A stretch of DNA of 64,000 nucleotides from NCBI RefSeq assembly GCF_001401155.1, contig NZ_LJRO01000041.1:1-64000 (forward strand). The letters are read 5' to 3'. The notes under the pieces were generated by a model. It was not told the DNA's origin. It ran no database searches and worked only from the letters and a program-made list of their open reading frames with translations. The position numbers were made by a program, and so were the translations under genes. Shown piece after piece: positions 6,494 to 15,780 of this stretch. This DNA comes from Pseudomonas tremae (GTDB lineage Bacteria > Pseudomonadota > Gammaproteobacteria > Pseudomonadales > Pseudomonadaceae). Each line of letters opens with the position of its first letter. Position 1 is the first letter of the stretch.

Positions 6494-9210
6494 CCAGCCT
6501 GGCCATTCCCTCCAGTCAGATCACAGCGTCCACGTGCTGCTATTGCGGGGTCGGCTGTGGCGTGCTGATCGAACATGACGGTCAGAAGATTCTCGCTGTC
6601 AGCGGCGACCCGACGCATCCGGCCAATTTCGGCAAACTGTGTAGCAAGGGCTCCAGCCTGCACCTGACAGGCGACATCGACGCGCGTGCGTTGTACCCGG
6701 AACTGCGCCTGAGCAAGGAACTGGCGCGCGGCGTGACTGACTGGGACACCGCACTGGATCACGCTGCCAGCGTGTTCGCAGAATGCATCCGCGAGCATGG
6801 CCCCGACAGCGTCGCGTTCTATATTTCGGGCCAGTTGCTGACCGAGGATTACTACGCCTTCAACAAGTTGGCCCGCGCGCTGATCGGCACCAACAACATC
6901 GACAGCAATTCGCGGCTGTGTATGTCGTCGGCAGTCGCCGGCTACAAACGCAGCTTGGGAGCCGACGCGCCCCCCTGCAATTACGAAGATATCGAACAGA
7001 GCGATTGCGTGATGATTGTCGGCAGTAACATGGCCTACGCGCACCCGGTCCTGTTCAGGCGCTTGGAAGAAGCGAAAAGCCGCCGACCGCACATGAAACT
7101 CATCGTCATCGACCCACGACGCACCGACACTTGCCAGCTCGCAGACCTGCACCTGGCCATTCAGCCGGGTACCGACGTCGCGCTGTTTCACGGCATCCTG
7201 CATGTGTTGATGAACGAGCGCCTGATCGACCCGAGCTTTATCGCCGCGCACACAGAAGGTTATGAGGCGTTGGCCACGCTGGCAGGTGAATACCCGCCCG
7301 ACTACGTAGCGACTCTCTGCGGCATTACTCAGGACCAGCTGTATACCTGCGCACGCTGGATTGGCGAGTCGCCGAGCTTTTTATCGTTGTGGTGCATGGG
7401 CCTGAATCAATCCACCGCGGGCACTGCCAAGAACAGCGCGCTGATCAATCTGCACCTGGCAACCGGGCAGATTGGCCGTCCCGGCGCAGGCCCTTTCTCA
7501 CTGACTGGTCAGCCGAATGCGATGGGCGGACGCGAAACCGGCAGCCTGTCCAATCTACTGCCTGGCCATCGCGACGCTGCCAACCCCGCCCATCGTGCCG
7601 AGGTTGCCGCGTACTGGGGCGTCGACAGCCTGCCGGCCAATCCCGGCCTGTCCGCCATCGAACTGTTCGAGCAACTGCAGAACGGCAAGATCAAGGCATT
7701 GTGGATTGCCTGCACCAACCCGGCACAATCTCTGCCCGATCAGAACAAAATCCGCCAGGCGTTGGAAACCTGTCCGTTCGTAGTGCTTCAGGAGGCGTTC
7801 AAGACCACCGAAACCGCGCGCTTTGCCGACCTGCTGCTGCCCGCAGCCAGCTGGGGCGAGAAAGAAGGCACCGTCACTAACTCGGAGCGACGCATTTCCA
7901 ACGTGCGCAAAGCCATTCAAGCGCCCGGTGAAGCGCGCCCGGACTGGGCGATCACTGTAGATTTCGCTCAGCGCCTGCAGAAGCGCCTACAGCCAGACGC
8001 CCCTGCACTGTTTGATTTTCCGACCCCAAAAGCGTTGTTCGACGAGTTCAAAGGGCTGACTGTCGGGCGTGACCTGGACCTTTCAGGGATAAGCCGCGAA
8101 CTGATCGACCAGCAAGGCCCGCAACAGTGGCCTTATCCGACGGGCGCCCGCGAGGGTACATCCCGGCTTTACACCGATGGCATTTTCCCGACCGCTTCGG
8201 GTCGTGCGCAATTTCTGTCAGAACCCTATGTCGCCGCCCGCGAGCTGCGCGACGCAGAATACCCGCTGACACTCAACACTGGCAGGCTGCGCGATCACTG
8301 GCACGGCATGAGCCGCACCGGCACCGCCGCCCGACTGTTTGGCCATGTCAGCGAAGCAACACTGGGCCTCAACCTGCAGGACATGCAAGATCATGAGGTG
8401 CAAACCGGTGATCTGGTCAGGCTTATCAGCCGCCGCGGCGAATTGTTGCTGCCAGTCAGTTGCGATGAAAACCTTTTGCCTGGGCAGGCCTTCTTACCCA
8501 TGCACTGGGGTGACCGGTTCCTCAAGGGTGGCGTGAATATCCTCACCCAGCCAGCGTTCGACGCAGTTTCGAAACAACCGGAACTAAAACACTCCGGGGT
8601 GAGAATCGAAAAGGCCAGGCTACCCTGGCGGTTTTTCGCCCTGATCGAGGGCAATGTACAGCAGCGCATGGAACAACTGCGGCCGCTGTGCAATGGGTTC
8701 GCTTACCTGAGCATGAACCTGACGGGGCGCGATCGGCCTGCGCTGATCGTGAACGCCGCCAGCAGCGTAGCGCCAGACCCGATGCTGTTGCACGAAATCG
8801 ATCGTGTGCTGGGCCTCGACGCCGGACCGGTCATGGCTTACGACGATCCTCGGCAGGCTATTGGCAAGCGGATAAGAATCGACGATCAGCGCATCACTGG
8901 CGTCCGTCTGGCCGGTGAAACACTTGCTCGACACTGGCTGCAGACACTTTGGCTGGAAGAGCGTGTAGACGACTCCGTGCGGCGCTGGCTGCTGGCACCA
9001 TTGAGCAGCCAGCCTGGCAAAGACGCGTCGCAACATCGTGACAATACCTTGTGCAACTGCATGAACGTCAGCCAGCGCAGCGTGATGGGCGGCATCGCAC
9101 GCGGCCTGGATCTCGACCAACTCAAGAAGCAATTGGGATGCGGAACCCAGTGCGGTTCGTGTGTCCCTGAAATAAAAAGACTGATTAACACCGTGGCAGT
9201 GACCGAATGA
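6490..9210 (+). CDS. nasA: Assimilatory nitrate reductase, molybdopterin catalytic subunit
   Basis: A 906-residue cytoplasmic enzyme reducing nitrate to nitrite at a bis-MGD molybdenum centre. The N-terminus carries the [4Fe-4S] ligands in CCYCGVGCGV and CSKGSS. The body is the molybdopterin oxidoreductase domain and the molydopterin-dinucleotide binding domain (LNTGRLRDHWHGMSRTG). The C-terminus has a BFD-like [2Fe-2S] domain with cysteines in CNCMNV and GCGTQCGSCVPEI. That extra cluster is where electrons from the upstream flavoprotein would enter. The ATG at 6490 overlaps the upstream stop; an in-frame TTG two codons earlier is the alternative. Pseudomonas annotation uses nasA for both this enzyme and the transporter, so symbols are ambiguous. 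Confidence 0.93.
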   Translation: MTSLAIPSSQITASTCCYCGVGCGVLIEHDGQKILAVSGDPTHPANFGKLCSKGSSLHLTGDIDARALYPELRLSKELARGVTDWDTALDHAASVFAECIREHGPDSVAFYISGQLLTEDYYAFNKLARALIGTNNIDSNSRLCMSSAVAGYKRSLGADAPPCNYEDIEQSDCVMIVGSNMAYAHPVLFRRLEEAKSRRPHMKLIVIDPRRTDTCQLADLHLAIQPGTDVALFHGILHVLMNERLIDPSFIAAHTEGYEALATLAGEYPPDYVATLCGITQDQLYTCARWIGESPSFLSLWCMGLNQSTAGTAKNSALINLHLATGQIGRPGAGPFSLTGQPNAMGGRETGSLSNLLPGHRDAANPAHRAEVAAYWGVDSLPANPGLSAIELFEQLQNGKIKALWIACTNPAQSLPDQNKIRQALETCPFVVLQEAFKTTETARFADLLLPAASWGEKEGTVTNSERRISNVRKAIQAPGEARPDWAITVDFAQRLQKRLQPDAPALFDFPTPKALFDEFKGLTVGRDLDLSGISRELIDQQGPQQWPYPTGAREGTSRLYTDGIFPTASGRAQFLSEPYVAARELRDAEYPLTLNTGRLRDHWHGMSRTGTAARLFGHVSEATLGLNLQDMQDHEVQTGDLVRLISRRGELLLPVSCDENLLPGQAFLPMHWGDRFLKGGVNILTQPAFDAVSKQPELKHSGVRIEKARLPWRFFALIEGNVQQRMEQLRPLCNGFAYLSMNLTGRDRPALIVNAASSVAPDPMLLHEIDRVLGLDAGPVMAYDDPRQAIGKRIRIDDQRITGVRLAGETLARHWLQTLWLEERVDDSVRRWLLAPLSSQPGKDASQHRDNTLCNCMNVSQRSVMGGIARGLDLDQLKKQLGCGTQCGSCVPEIKRLINTVAVTE

Positions 9211-9220
9211 GGAAGACAGC

Positions 9221-9985
9221 ATGAGCGCAAAAGTATGGCTGGTAGGCTCAGGCCCCGGAGACCCTGAATTGCTGACCCTCAAGGCAGTTAGGGCATTGCG
9301 TGAAGCCGACGTGGTATTGATCGACGACCTGGTCAATACCGACGTACTCGAGCACTGCCCTCAGGCGCGGGTGATCGCCGTTGGCAAACGGGGTGGTTGC
9401 CGTTCGACACCGCAGGCTTTCATTCATCGTCTGATGCTGCGTTACGTGCGTCAGGGCAAATGCGTCGTGCGCCTGAAAGGCGGTGACCCGTGCATCTTCG
9501 GGCGTGGCGGCGAAGAAGCGCAGTGGCTGCAAGCGCATGGCGTGGCGGTCGAGCTGGTCAACGGCATTACGGCGGGCCTTGCCGGTGCAACTCAGTGTGG
9601 TATTTCACTGACCCTGCGTGGGATCAGCCGTGGCGTGACACTGGTAACCGCCCATACTCAGGACGACAGCAGCCTGAACTGGCAGGCACTTGCCCAAGGC
9701 GGCACTACGCTGGTGATTTACATGGGCGTGGCAAAGCTTGCACAGATTCGCGAAAACCTGCTGAGAGGCGGAATGACCGGCGAGATGCCGGTAGCAATGA
9801 TCGAGAACGCTTCACTGCCCTGGCAGCGCGAATGCCGCAGCACGTTGAGCGCCATGCAGGAAGATGCAGCCACCTTCGAGCTGAAAAGCCCTGCCATTCT
9901 GGTGATAGGCGCAGTCGCTGCCTGCAACAACGAAAGCTTGAATCAGACACTTGCGCAGCACCTCCCGCAACTGCAAACAGGCTGA
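9221..9985 (+). CDS. cobA: Uroporphyrinogen-III C-methyltransferase (siroheme synthesis)
   Basis: A 254-residue SAM-dependent methyltransferase making precorrin-2 from uroporphyrinogen III, the first step to siroheme. Family motifs present are VGSGPGDPELLTLKA at the N-terminus, VRLKGGDPCIFGRGGEEA, and GITAGLAGATQCGISLT. It is monofunctional; the CysG dehydrogenase/chelatase half is absent. A GAGGAAG ribosome site lies before the ATG, 10 bases after the nitrate reductase stop, so it is the last gene of the second nitrate unit. Its position fits a need for siroheme in assimilatory nitrite reductase, which is not encoded in the window. Confidence 0.95.
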   Translation: MSAKVWLVGSGPGDPELLTLKAVRALREADVVLIDDLVNTDVLEHCPQARVIAVGKRGGCRSTPQAFIHRLMLRYVRQGKCVVRLKGGDPCIFGRGGEEAQWLQAHGVAVELVNGITAGLAGATQCGISLTLRGISRGVTLVTAHTQDDSSLNWQALAQGGTTLVIYMGVAKLAQIRENLLRGGMTGEMPVAMIENASLPWQRECRSTLSAMQEDAATFELKSPAILVIGAVAACNNESLNQTLAQHLPQLQTG

Positions 9986-10020
9986 GCCAGACGCAACACC
10001 TGCTCGAATCGCAGGCAAAG

Positions 10021-10046
10021 AAAAGCCCGGCCTAAGCCGGGCTTTT
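10021..10046. terminator. Bidirectional intrinsic terminator between cobA and oprF
   Basis: A perfect 11-bp stem, AAAAGCCCGGC/GCCGGGCTTTT, with loop CTAA. It has T runs on both strands and sits between two convergent genes. Confidence 0.92.
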
Positions 10047-10063
10047 CAGTACAAGCGGGCTAA

Positions 10064-11098
10064 TTACTTAGCTTGAGCTTCTACTTGTGCTTCTACGCGA
10101 CGGTTAACTGCACGACCAGCTTCAGTTGCGTTATCAGCAACTGGGCGGGATTCGCCGTAACCAACCGAGTTTACGCGGCCAGCGCCAACACCGTACTGGT
10201 TAACCAGAACCTGTTTAACGGCGTTTGCACGACGCTCGGACAGTTTCTGGTTGTAAGCGTCAGGACCGACGGAGTCAGTGTGACCTTCAACAGTAGTGGT
10301 GGTGGATGGGTACTGCTGCATGAAATCAGCGAGGTTCTTGATGTCGCCGTAGCTGTTAGGCTTGACAACAGACTTGTTGAAGTCGAACTTCACGTCCAGC
10401 TCAACACGAACCACTTCAGCAACTGCCGGGCAGCCATCAGCATCAACAGTTACGTTGGCTGGGGTGTCTGGGCACTTGTCAACGTTGTCGCACACGCCGT
10501 CGTTGTCGCTGTCGGAGCACACTTCAGCTACTGGAGCTGGTGCGGCTTCTACTTTCTTGCTGCCACCGCCGAAGTTTACGCCGATACCGACGCTTGGCGC
10601 CCACTCGGTGTTGCCTTGGTCGATGTTGTACTGAGCTTCAACGCCTGCACGGGCATAGAAGTTGTCAGTGAAGTACAGCTTGGCGCCGCCGCCGATGTTG
10701 GCGAAGGTCGAACCGTCACGGCCGTTGCGAGCGTCTTGACCGATGCTTTGGTCAGAGAAACCGGCAGACAGGTAAGGACGCAGCATGTCACCTGGGTTGT
10801 TGAAGTGGTACAGAGCGTCCAGAGCGGTATCTGCGCCCTTGATGTTCTTGCCACTGTCGCTACGGACGTTGTGGACTTCGTCGTAGCCCAGACGCAGTTC
10901 AACGTCGTCTGTCAGGAAGTAACCAACGGAGCCGCCGAACAGGTTGCCGTCGTTTTTGAAATTACGATCGCTATCGTAATACTCTTTCTTGGCGAAGCCT
11001 TCGATTTCGACTGCGCCTTGGCCTTGAGCCAGAGCGCCGAACGAAGTTGCGGCAACAATAGTACCAATGGCCAAGCCCAAGGTGTTTTTCAGTTTCAT
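10064..11098 (-). CDS. oprF: Major outer membrane porin OprF (OmpA family)
   Basis: 344 residues. A signal peptide with cleavage near SFGALAQG leads an eight-stranded beta-barrel (to about residue 165). A Pro/Ala linker and a calcium-binding type thrombospondin-3 motif (SDNDGVCDNVDKCPD) with paired cysteines follow. The C-terminal OmpA-like domain has the peptidoglycan-binding motif EGHTDSVGPDAYNQKLSERR. The protein is a general porin and links the outer membrane to peptidoglycan. Codon use is strongly biased, as for highly expressed genes. It lies downstream of sigX on the same strand; in P. aeruginosa oprF is transcribed from its own promoter and with SigX help. Confidence 0.98.
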   Translation of the reverse strand: MKLKNTLGLAIGTIVAATSFGALAQGQGAVEIEGFAKKEYYDSDRNFKNDGNLFGGSVGYFLTDDVELRLGYDEVHNVRSDSGKNIKGADTALDALYHFNNPGDMLRPYLSAGFSDQSIGQDARNGRDGSTFANIGGGAKLYFTDNFYARAGVEAQYNIDQGNTEWAPSVGIGVNFGGGSKKVEAAPAPVAEVCSDSDNDGVCDNVDKCPDTPANVTVDADGCPAVAEVVRVELDVKFDFNKSVVKPNSYGDIKNLADFMQQYPSTTTTVEGHTDSVGPDAYNQKLSERRANAVKQVLVNQYGVGAGRVNSVGYGESRPVADNATEAGRAVNRRVEAQVEAQAK

Positions 11099-11203
11099 CC
11101 GTTAAATCCCCATCTGTTGATTATTAAGCAGTCCCACACAGGGGGACAACTCGGCGGCTAGTCTACCAGACCTTGCCAGTTCGTAAGAGATATTTGCACC
11201 GTA
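11099..11203 (-). promoter_or_regulatory. oprF upstream region with leader hairpin
   Basis: The 105 bases between sigX and oprF must hold the oprF promoter. On the minus strand a GTCCC/GGGAC hairpin lies in the probable 5' untranslated region around 11131-11147, before the ribosome site region. Individual -35 and -10 elements were not assigned with confidence. Confidence 0.4.
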
Positions 11204-11794
11204 TTAAGTTTCGGCGATTCCCGCAAATTTCTCTCGTAATTTATCTAACGCCCGCTTGTAACGCATTTTCGTTGCGCTCAAGCCCATGTGCATGATGTCT
11301 GCGATCTCCTGGAATTCAAGTTCTGCGACGAATCTCAGCACCAGAATTTCCCGATCAATCGGGTTCACATACACAAGCCAGCGATCGAGTCCGCCCCGCT
11401 CTTCAGGTTTGGGCGTCTTGTCTTCCGACGCTTCCTCAAGTGGATCCAGACTCAGCGCGTCCATCAAGCGACGCTTACGCCGTTCCTTCCTGTACTGCGT
11501 GATGCACTCATTGTAGGTGATGCTGTACAGCCAGGTTTTAAATTTAGATTTACCTTCAAAATTTTTCAACCCATACAACACTTTAAGCATCACCTCCTGA
11601 CAGACATCGTCAGCATCGCGATCGTTCCCTAAATACCGCGAACACACGTTAAAAAGTGTCCGTTGATAACGACGCATCAATTCTTCATACGCCCGCGTCA
11701 CATTGAACAGCTCGACGTGGGCCCGCGCAACCAGCTCCTCATCGGAGAGTTCTCGGGGATCGTAGCGTGTCGAAAACGGTTGAGGTTTATTCAA
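11204..11794 (-). CDS. sigX: ECF RNA polymerase sigma factor SigX
   Basis: 196 residues. Region 2 includes NVCSRYLGNDRDADDVCQEV and FKTWLYSITYNECITQYRKERR (promoter -10 recognition). Region 4 includes ILVLRFVAELEFQEIADIMHM followed by GLSATKMRYKRAL (-35 recognition helix). In pseudomonads SigX responds to envelope and osmotic disturbance and controls oprF, membrane fluidity and fatty-acid genes. No anti-sigma gene is adjacent, as is typical for sigX. The start is TTG at 11794; the ribosome site is weak. The upstream neighbour is cmpX, thought to take part in sensing. Confidence 0.97.
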   Translation of the reverse strand: MNKPQPFSTRYDPRELSDEELVARAHVELFNVTRAYEELMRRYQRTLFNVCSRYLGNDRDADDVCQEVMLKVLYGLKNFEGKSKFKTWLYSITYNECITQYRKERRKRRLMDALSLDPLEEASEDKTPKPEERGGLDRWLVYVNPIDREILVLRFVAELEFQEIADIMHMGLSATKMRYKRALDKLREKFAGIAET

Positions 11795-11877
11795 AACAAA
11801 TCTTGCCGACAGTCAGGTCAATGTCCGCCACAGCCCTGTATCGGCAGCGTGGCGGCATAGATTAGCAGGTTAGCCGC

Positions 11878-12702
11878 TTAACGGCTGCTCACTCTCTGCT
11901 CAAGCAGGAGACGGTTTGAAAACGAAACCAGCTCCCCTTCTTCTGTCAGCAGTATTGTCTTGACCGTACCGATCTCCTCGATCTGCCCTTCCGTATCCCC
12001 AATCTGCACCTGCTGGCCGACCTGAAACAGTTCGCGCACATAGATACCTGCAATGATCTGCCCGGCAATTTCCCGACTGCCGAGGCCCAGGGCAAGCGCC
12101 ACTGTCAGACCAACGGTAATCAAGGCAATCACGATGACGTGGTTCAGCAGGTCGGTCTTGACCTCGAGCTGGCTGATCGCCACCGAGATACTGATGATTA
12201 TGACCAGCCCCTGAGCAATTCGTCCCAAGCCTGCCGAATAATCTATTCCGACGCCTTCAGCGGCACCCCGGACCAGGCCGTTAACCAGCTGCGCCAACAG
12301 CACACCGACCAGCAACACCAGCGCGGCACCAAATACTTTAGGCAGATACAGCGCCAGCATGTCCAGCGTTGCGGAAACACGCTGCAAACCAAGCGATTCA
12401 GCAGCCGACACTAGAAAGATCAGTAACACAAACCAGTAGACGACTTTGCCGATAAGCGTCGACACAGGCACCTTGACGCCGGCGCGGCCGATCAGCTTGG
12501 TCAGGCCAGTGCCGCTTACCAGACGGTCGAGCCCCAGTTTGGCAAGCAGCTTGGAGAGCAGCGTGTCGAGCAGCTTGGCCACGACAAAACCCAGCAACAC
12601 CACGACGAGGGCGCCGAAAAGGTTGGGGATGAAGTTGGCGACTTTGGTCCACAATGCGGTCATTGCAGCAAGAAGGCTCTGGGTCCAGAGATTCAATTCC
12701 AT
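11878..12702 (-). CDS. cmpX: CmpX, small-conductance mechanosensitive channel-like membrane protein
   Basis: 274 residues with four hydrophobic helices in the first 180 and a cytoplasmic MscS-like beta domain at the end (VGQQVQIGDTEGQIEEIGTV). It is an inner-membrane protein of the conserved TM-helix MscS family. In Pseudomonas it is SigX-dependent and associated with sigX and oprF. The ATG at 12702 was preferred; a TTG at 12708, overlapping the crfX stop, is the alternative. It is tightly linked behind crfX. Confidence 0.92.
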   Translation of the reverse strand: MELNLWTQSLLAAMTALWTKVANFIPNLFGALVVVLLGFVVAKLLDTLLSKLLAKLGLDRLVSGTGLTKLIGRAGVKVPVSTLIGKVVYWFVLLIFLVSAAESLGLQRVSATLDMLALYLPKVFGAALVLLVGVLLAQLVNGLVRGAAEGVGIDYSAGLGRIAQGLVIIISISVAISQLEVKTDLLNHVIVIALITVGLTVALALGLGSREIAGQIIAGIYVRELFQVGQQVQIGDTEGQIEEIGTVKTILLTEEGELVSFSNRLLLEQRVSSR

Positions 12703-12704
12703 GC

Positions 12705-12959
12705 TCAATCAGCCTTATCGATATCGACAGAACGCGCACCGGCGACGGTGCGGCGAGAAACGGGAGAGACGTGCGCAGAGCCATTGTTGACAGCGATCAT
12801 CAACGCCTCCGACCAACGCCCCAACAGCCCGAATAACACACCAGCACCGACCTGGCGGTTGGCGGTCTTCAGGACACGTCCCAGACATGCATCGTCATCC
12901 CGGCTGGAGGATGAAGAATTGAGCATGTCACGTAAAGATTCTTCAAACGGATCGTGCAT
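12705..12959 (-). CDS. crfX: CrfX, small protein of the cmaX-crfX-cmpX operon
   Basis: 84 residues starting MHDPFEESLRDMLNSS. The ATG at 12959 has a GAGGTG ribosome site; an upstream in-frame start at 12971 is less likely. A serine/aspartate-rich N-terminal part is followed by a short hydrophobic stretch (GAGVLFGLLG). No enzymatic motif is visible. Its position between cmaX and cmpX and its sequence fit the Pseudomonas CrfX family of unknown function. Confidence 0.85.
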   Translation of the reverse strand: MHDPFEESLRDMLNSSSSSRDDDACLGRVLKTANRQVGAGVLFGLLGRWSEALMIAVNNGSAHVSPVSRRTVAGARSVDIDKAD

Positions 12960-13045
12960 CAGGCACCTCACGTAATGTCATTCAAAGACGCGACGCGAAA
13001 ACAACAAGTCACACAGCCTCTGCAAAAAAGCACAAGGGCTGACCT

Positions 13046-14041
13046 TCATACCCAGCGTAAACGCCTGAACAACCACCACTGCCCCGCTGCCAGCGCGACG
13101 ATGAGCAGGCACGCCACGAGAAACCCGTAGGCGCTGTCGGAACCTGGAATACCGCCCACATTGATGCCCAGCAAACCGGTGAGAAAACTCATCGGCAGGA
13201 AAATCCCGGTGATGATACCGAAACGGTACATCGTGCGGTTCATGTGCTCGCGCAGGCGCCGATCCTCAGACTCCAGCAGCAGCCCCACTCGTTCGCGGGT
13301 CAGTTCAAGCTCTTCCAGATAGCGGGTCAGGCTATTATTAAGCTCGTTCCAGTAATCGGCATCGTCGTGGGCGAACCAGGACAGCTTGATCCGCGAAAGC
13401 TGACCATAAATGTCACGCTGCGGCCCCAGAAAACGGCGCAGGCCTGCTGCGCGACGGCGAATATGCAACAACTTGCCATGTTCCGGGCTGTACCGTTCGT
13501 CGACATCTGACTTTTCTTCCTCTTCGTCGACAGACTCTGTCAACTCGCTGACCAAGTCCTGCACCTTGTCGGTCAGGTATTGCGCAAGGTAAAGAATCAG
13601 CTCCGAAGCGCTCTTCGGGCCTTTGCCCAGCTCCAGCAGTTCGATCAGTTCCTCCGTGGCGCGCAACGGGCGCAGGCGCAGCGAAATAACGCGTTGCGCT
13701 GCGGCAAATATGCGCACCGAAACCATGTCTTCAGGCTCGGCGCCAGGGTTCAGGTTCACCCCACGCAAAAACAGCAGCAGCTCCTGGTCGGCCAGCGGCA
13801 ACAGGCGTGGTCGGGTGTTTTCTTCGAACAGCAAGTCGCAGGCAAACTCGCTCAGGCCGCTGGCAGTGCGTAGCCAGGTCTGGGTCTGCGGGTGGCTGCG
13901 ATCCCAATGCAACCACAGGCTTTCCTGCGGCTGTAACTGGAGTGCCTGCAATTCGGTTCGAGCAATGAAACGCGCTCCGCCATTACCGTCCAGGACAAGG
14001 GCATGAACCAGCCCCCACTGCGCGTTTGCTTCATCGAACAT
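13046..14041 (-). CDS. cmaX: CmaX, CorA/ZntB-family divalent cation transporter
   Basis: 331 residues. A large soluble N-terminal domain rich in acidic and coiled-coil sequence (about 130-270) is followed by two C-terminal membrane helices. The CorA signature at the end of the first helix, usually GMN, reads GIN here (LTGLLGINVGGIPG), as in the ZntB branch. A CorA-type pentameric cation channel is expected, but whether Mg or Zn is moved cannot be told from sequence. The gene starts 11 bases after the rraA stop and heads the cmaX-crfX-cmpX group. Confidence 0.9.
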   Translation of the reverse strand: MFDEANAQWGLVHALVLDGNGGARFIARTELQALQLQPQESLWLHWDRSHPQTQTWLRTASGLSEFACDLLFEENTRPRLLPLADQELLLFLRGVNLNPGAEPEDMVSVRIFAAAQRVISLRLRPLRATEELIELLELGKGPKSASELILYLAQYLTDKVQDLVSELTESVDEEEEKSDVDERYSPEHGKLLHIRRRAAGLRRFLGPQRDIYGQLSRIKLSWFAHDDADYWNELNNSLTRYLEELELTRERVGLLLESEDRRLREHMNRTMYRFGIITGIFLPMSFLTGLLGINVGGIPGSDSAYGFLVACLLIVALAAGQWWLFRRLRWV

Positions 14042-14052
14042 GGATACTTCGC

Positions 14053-14541
14053 TTATTCCGGCATAGTCAGTGGAGAGGAGGAAATGATGATGCCATTGTT
14101 ATCGGCGTACAGGTATTCCCCGGGGTGGAATGTCACACCGCCGAAGGTCACTGGCAGGTCAAGCTGCCCCTCGCCGCGCTTCTCTGATCGCTTCGGGTAA
14201 CTGGCCAGTGCCTGAACGCCCAGATCGGTCTGGGCGAGCATGTCGACGTCGCGCACACAACCGTAGATCACCACGCCTTCCCAGCCATTCTTTGCGGCTT
14301 TTTCAGCGAGCATGTCACCCAACAAGGCGCATCGCAGTGAACCGCCACCATCGACCACCAGCACTTTGCCCTTGCCATCGAGTTCAACCTGCTGCTTGAC
14401 GAAGGAATTGTCTTCGAAACATTTCAGGGTGACGATCTGGCCGCCAAACGAATCACGTCCGCCAAAGTTGCTGAACATCGGCTCGACAACCTGCACCTGT
14501 TCCGGGTATGCGTCGCACAGATCGGGGGTGATGTAATGCAT
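14053..14541 (-). CDS. rraA: RNase E activity regulator RraA
   Basis: 162 residues, the usual RraA length. The conserved core [37 protein letters not shown] holds the GD-x20-R-D pattern. RraA proteins of enterobacteria bind RNase E and damp its activity. Related proteins of the fold are 4-hydroxy-4-methyl-2-oxoglutarate aldolases, an alternative reading. The ATG at 14541 has an AGGAG site eight bases upstream; the longer open frame to 14628 was rejected. Confidence 0.92.
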   Translation of the reverse strand: MHYITPDLCDAYPEQVQVVEPMFSNFGGRDSFGGQIVTLKCFEDNSFVKQQVELDGKGKVLVVDGGGSLRCALLGDMLAEKAAKNGWEGVVIYGCVRDVDMLAQTDLGVQALASYPKRSEKRGEGQLDLPVTFGGVTFHPGEYLYADNNGIIISSSPLTMPE

Positions 14542-14642
14542 AGGTCCAACTCCTGTAATTGGGCTCGGGCTCATGAATGTTTCTGGTCCGGCAGCGTGAG
14601 CCAGACACGACCGGCTGACCCTAACCATAGCGACTTTAACCG

Positions 14643-15635
14643 CTAACTGCCCACTGCGGCCTGAAACTCCACGACCTGTTCAGGAACCGCGCGCGCCTCC
14701 AGCCACTCGATGACACGAGGCCAGACCTGTTGTTGCGCGGTTTTGCTGATCAACATCTGCACATGATCGAAGTCTTCACTGAACCCGTGTTCGCGCCCCA
14801 GGCAGAGAAACTGCTTGAGCTGGCCCCCGCCAATCTGATCGAACAGCGTGCGGCAGGCCCATACCGGGTCCTGCAGATCGCCTGCCGCTGCGACAGCCAG
14901 CACCGGCACTTGCAGTGATTTGAGCCCTTCCCACCAGTTGTTGTCGCGCTCGCCAAAGCGTCCGAGAAACCCATGCCAGCGAAGACTCTCCAGCACCAGC
15001 CCGATCGGCTCGTCTTCAGGCCCGCGCTTGAAACGCGGCCCAGAAACATGCTCAAACGAGCGGAGCAACAGGCGCGCCGACCACTGCAGCGGAGGAATTT
15101 TCAGCGGCCAGTAACTGCGGCTGACCTGGCTGCCGAACAACGCCACCGACGCAGCTGTTTGCGGCCCCAGATACTGGCCACCCAACGCCGCTGCCAGGGT
15201 GATGCCCCCCAGCGAATGCCCTATCCAGTGCGGCGCCTGAGCGCTTTGCTCGACAACGAATGCGGCAATGGACGGCAGATCGAAACGGGCATAGTCCGCT
15301 ACACAGTTGGACCGATAGCTCTGGTTACGCGACGAAAGCCCGTGCCCGCGCATCTCTGGGATCCACACGTCATAACCGGCACGGGCCAGATACGGCCCCA
15401 GACCGATGCCCTTGGGCGAATACCAGAAGCGTCGATTGGAAAAACTGCCGTGCAGCAGAATAACCGGTACGCCGCGCACAGCAGGCTGATCGACCAGCCC
15501 TAAGCGGGTCACTACAAGCTCGACACTGGGGTCAGGGCTGTTGGCAGGCTTGAGACGATAAACGTCCTCGACCAGATCACCACGACGTTCGGCACTGATC
15601 AAGGCAACGGGGAAAAGCTGGCTGCTGCTTTGCAT
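14643..15635 (-). CDS. Alpha/beta hydrolase
   Basis: 330 residues. The hydrolase fold is shown by the oxyanion motif [12 protein letters not shown], the nucleophile elbow GHSLGG and a late His in [13 protein letters not shown]. The substrate is unknown; the long variable cap and N-terminal region suggest a lipase or esterase-like enzyme. The start was put at 15635 (MQSSSQLF) because of an AAGAGTG site; an in-frame upstream start at 15674 exists. It lies between ppsA and rraA on the same strand. Confidence 0.85.
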   Translation of the reverse strand: MQSSSQLFPVALISAERRGDLVEDVYRLKPANSPDPSVELVVTRLGLVDQPAVRGVPVILLHGSFSNRRFWYSPKGIGLGPYLARAGYDVWIPEMRGHGLSSRNQSYRSNCVADYARFDLPSIAAFVVEQSAQAPHWIGHSLGGITLAAALGGQYLGPQTAASVALFGSQVSRSYWPLKIPPLQWSARLLLRSFEHVSGPRFKRGPEDEPIGLVLESLRWHGFLGRFGERDNNWWEGLKSLQVPVLAVAAAGDLQDPVWACRTLFDQIGGGQLKQFLCLGREHGFSEDFDHVQMLISKTAQQQVWPRVIEWLEARAVPEQVVEFQAAVGS

Positions 15636-15701
15636 ATCACTCTTTATCGGGCTGGACAGACTGGATAACACCACGCATTCGGGCGCGTTCGTGGCACGCC
15701 A

Positions 15702-15731
15702 TAAAAAAGGCGGCTTCCGAAGAAACCGCCT
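15702..15731 (-). terminator. Intrinsic terminator downstream of ppsA
   Basis: On the minus strand a 10-bp stem (AGGCGGTTTC/GAAGCCGCCT, one G-T pair) closes a UUCG tetraloop and is followed by six T. It lies between the ppsA stop and the hydrolase start. Confidence 0.92.
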
Positions 15732-15780
15732 CTTTCAAACACCTGATGCACATGACGGCTCAGGCAGTTGACGCGTCACA

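Noticed and set aside
10073-11161. A 362-codon open frame opposite oprF
   Set aside because: It is a by-product of the GC-biased third positions of oprF. It would cover the whole oprF gene and its promoter.
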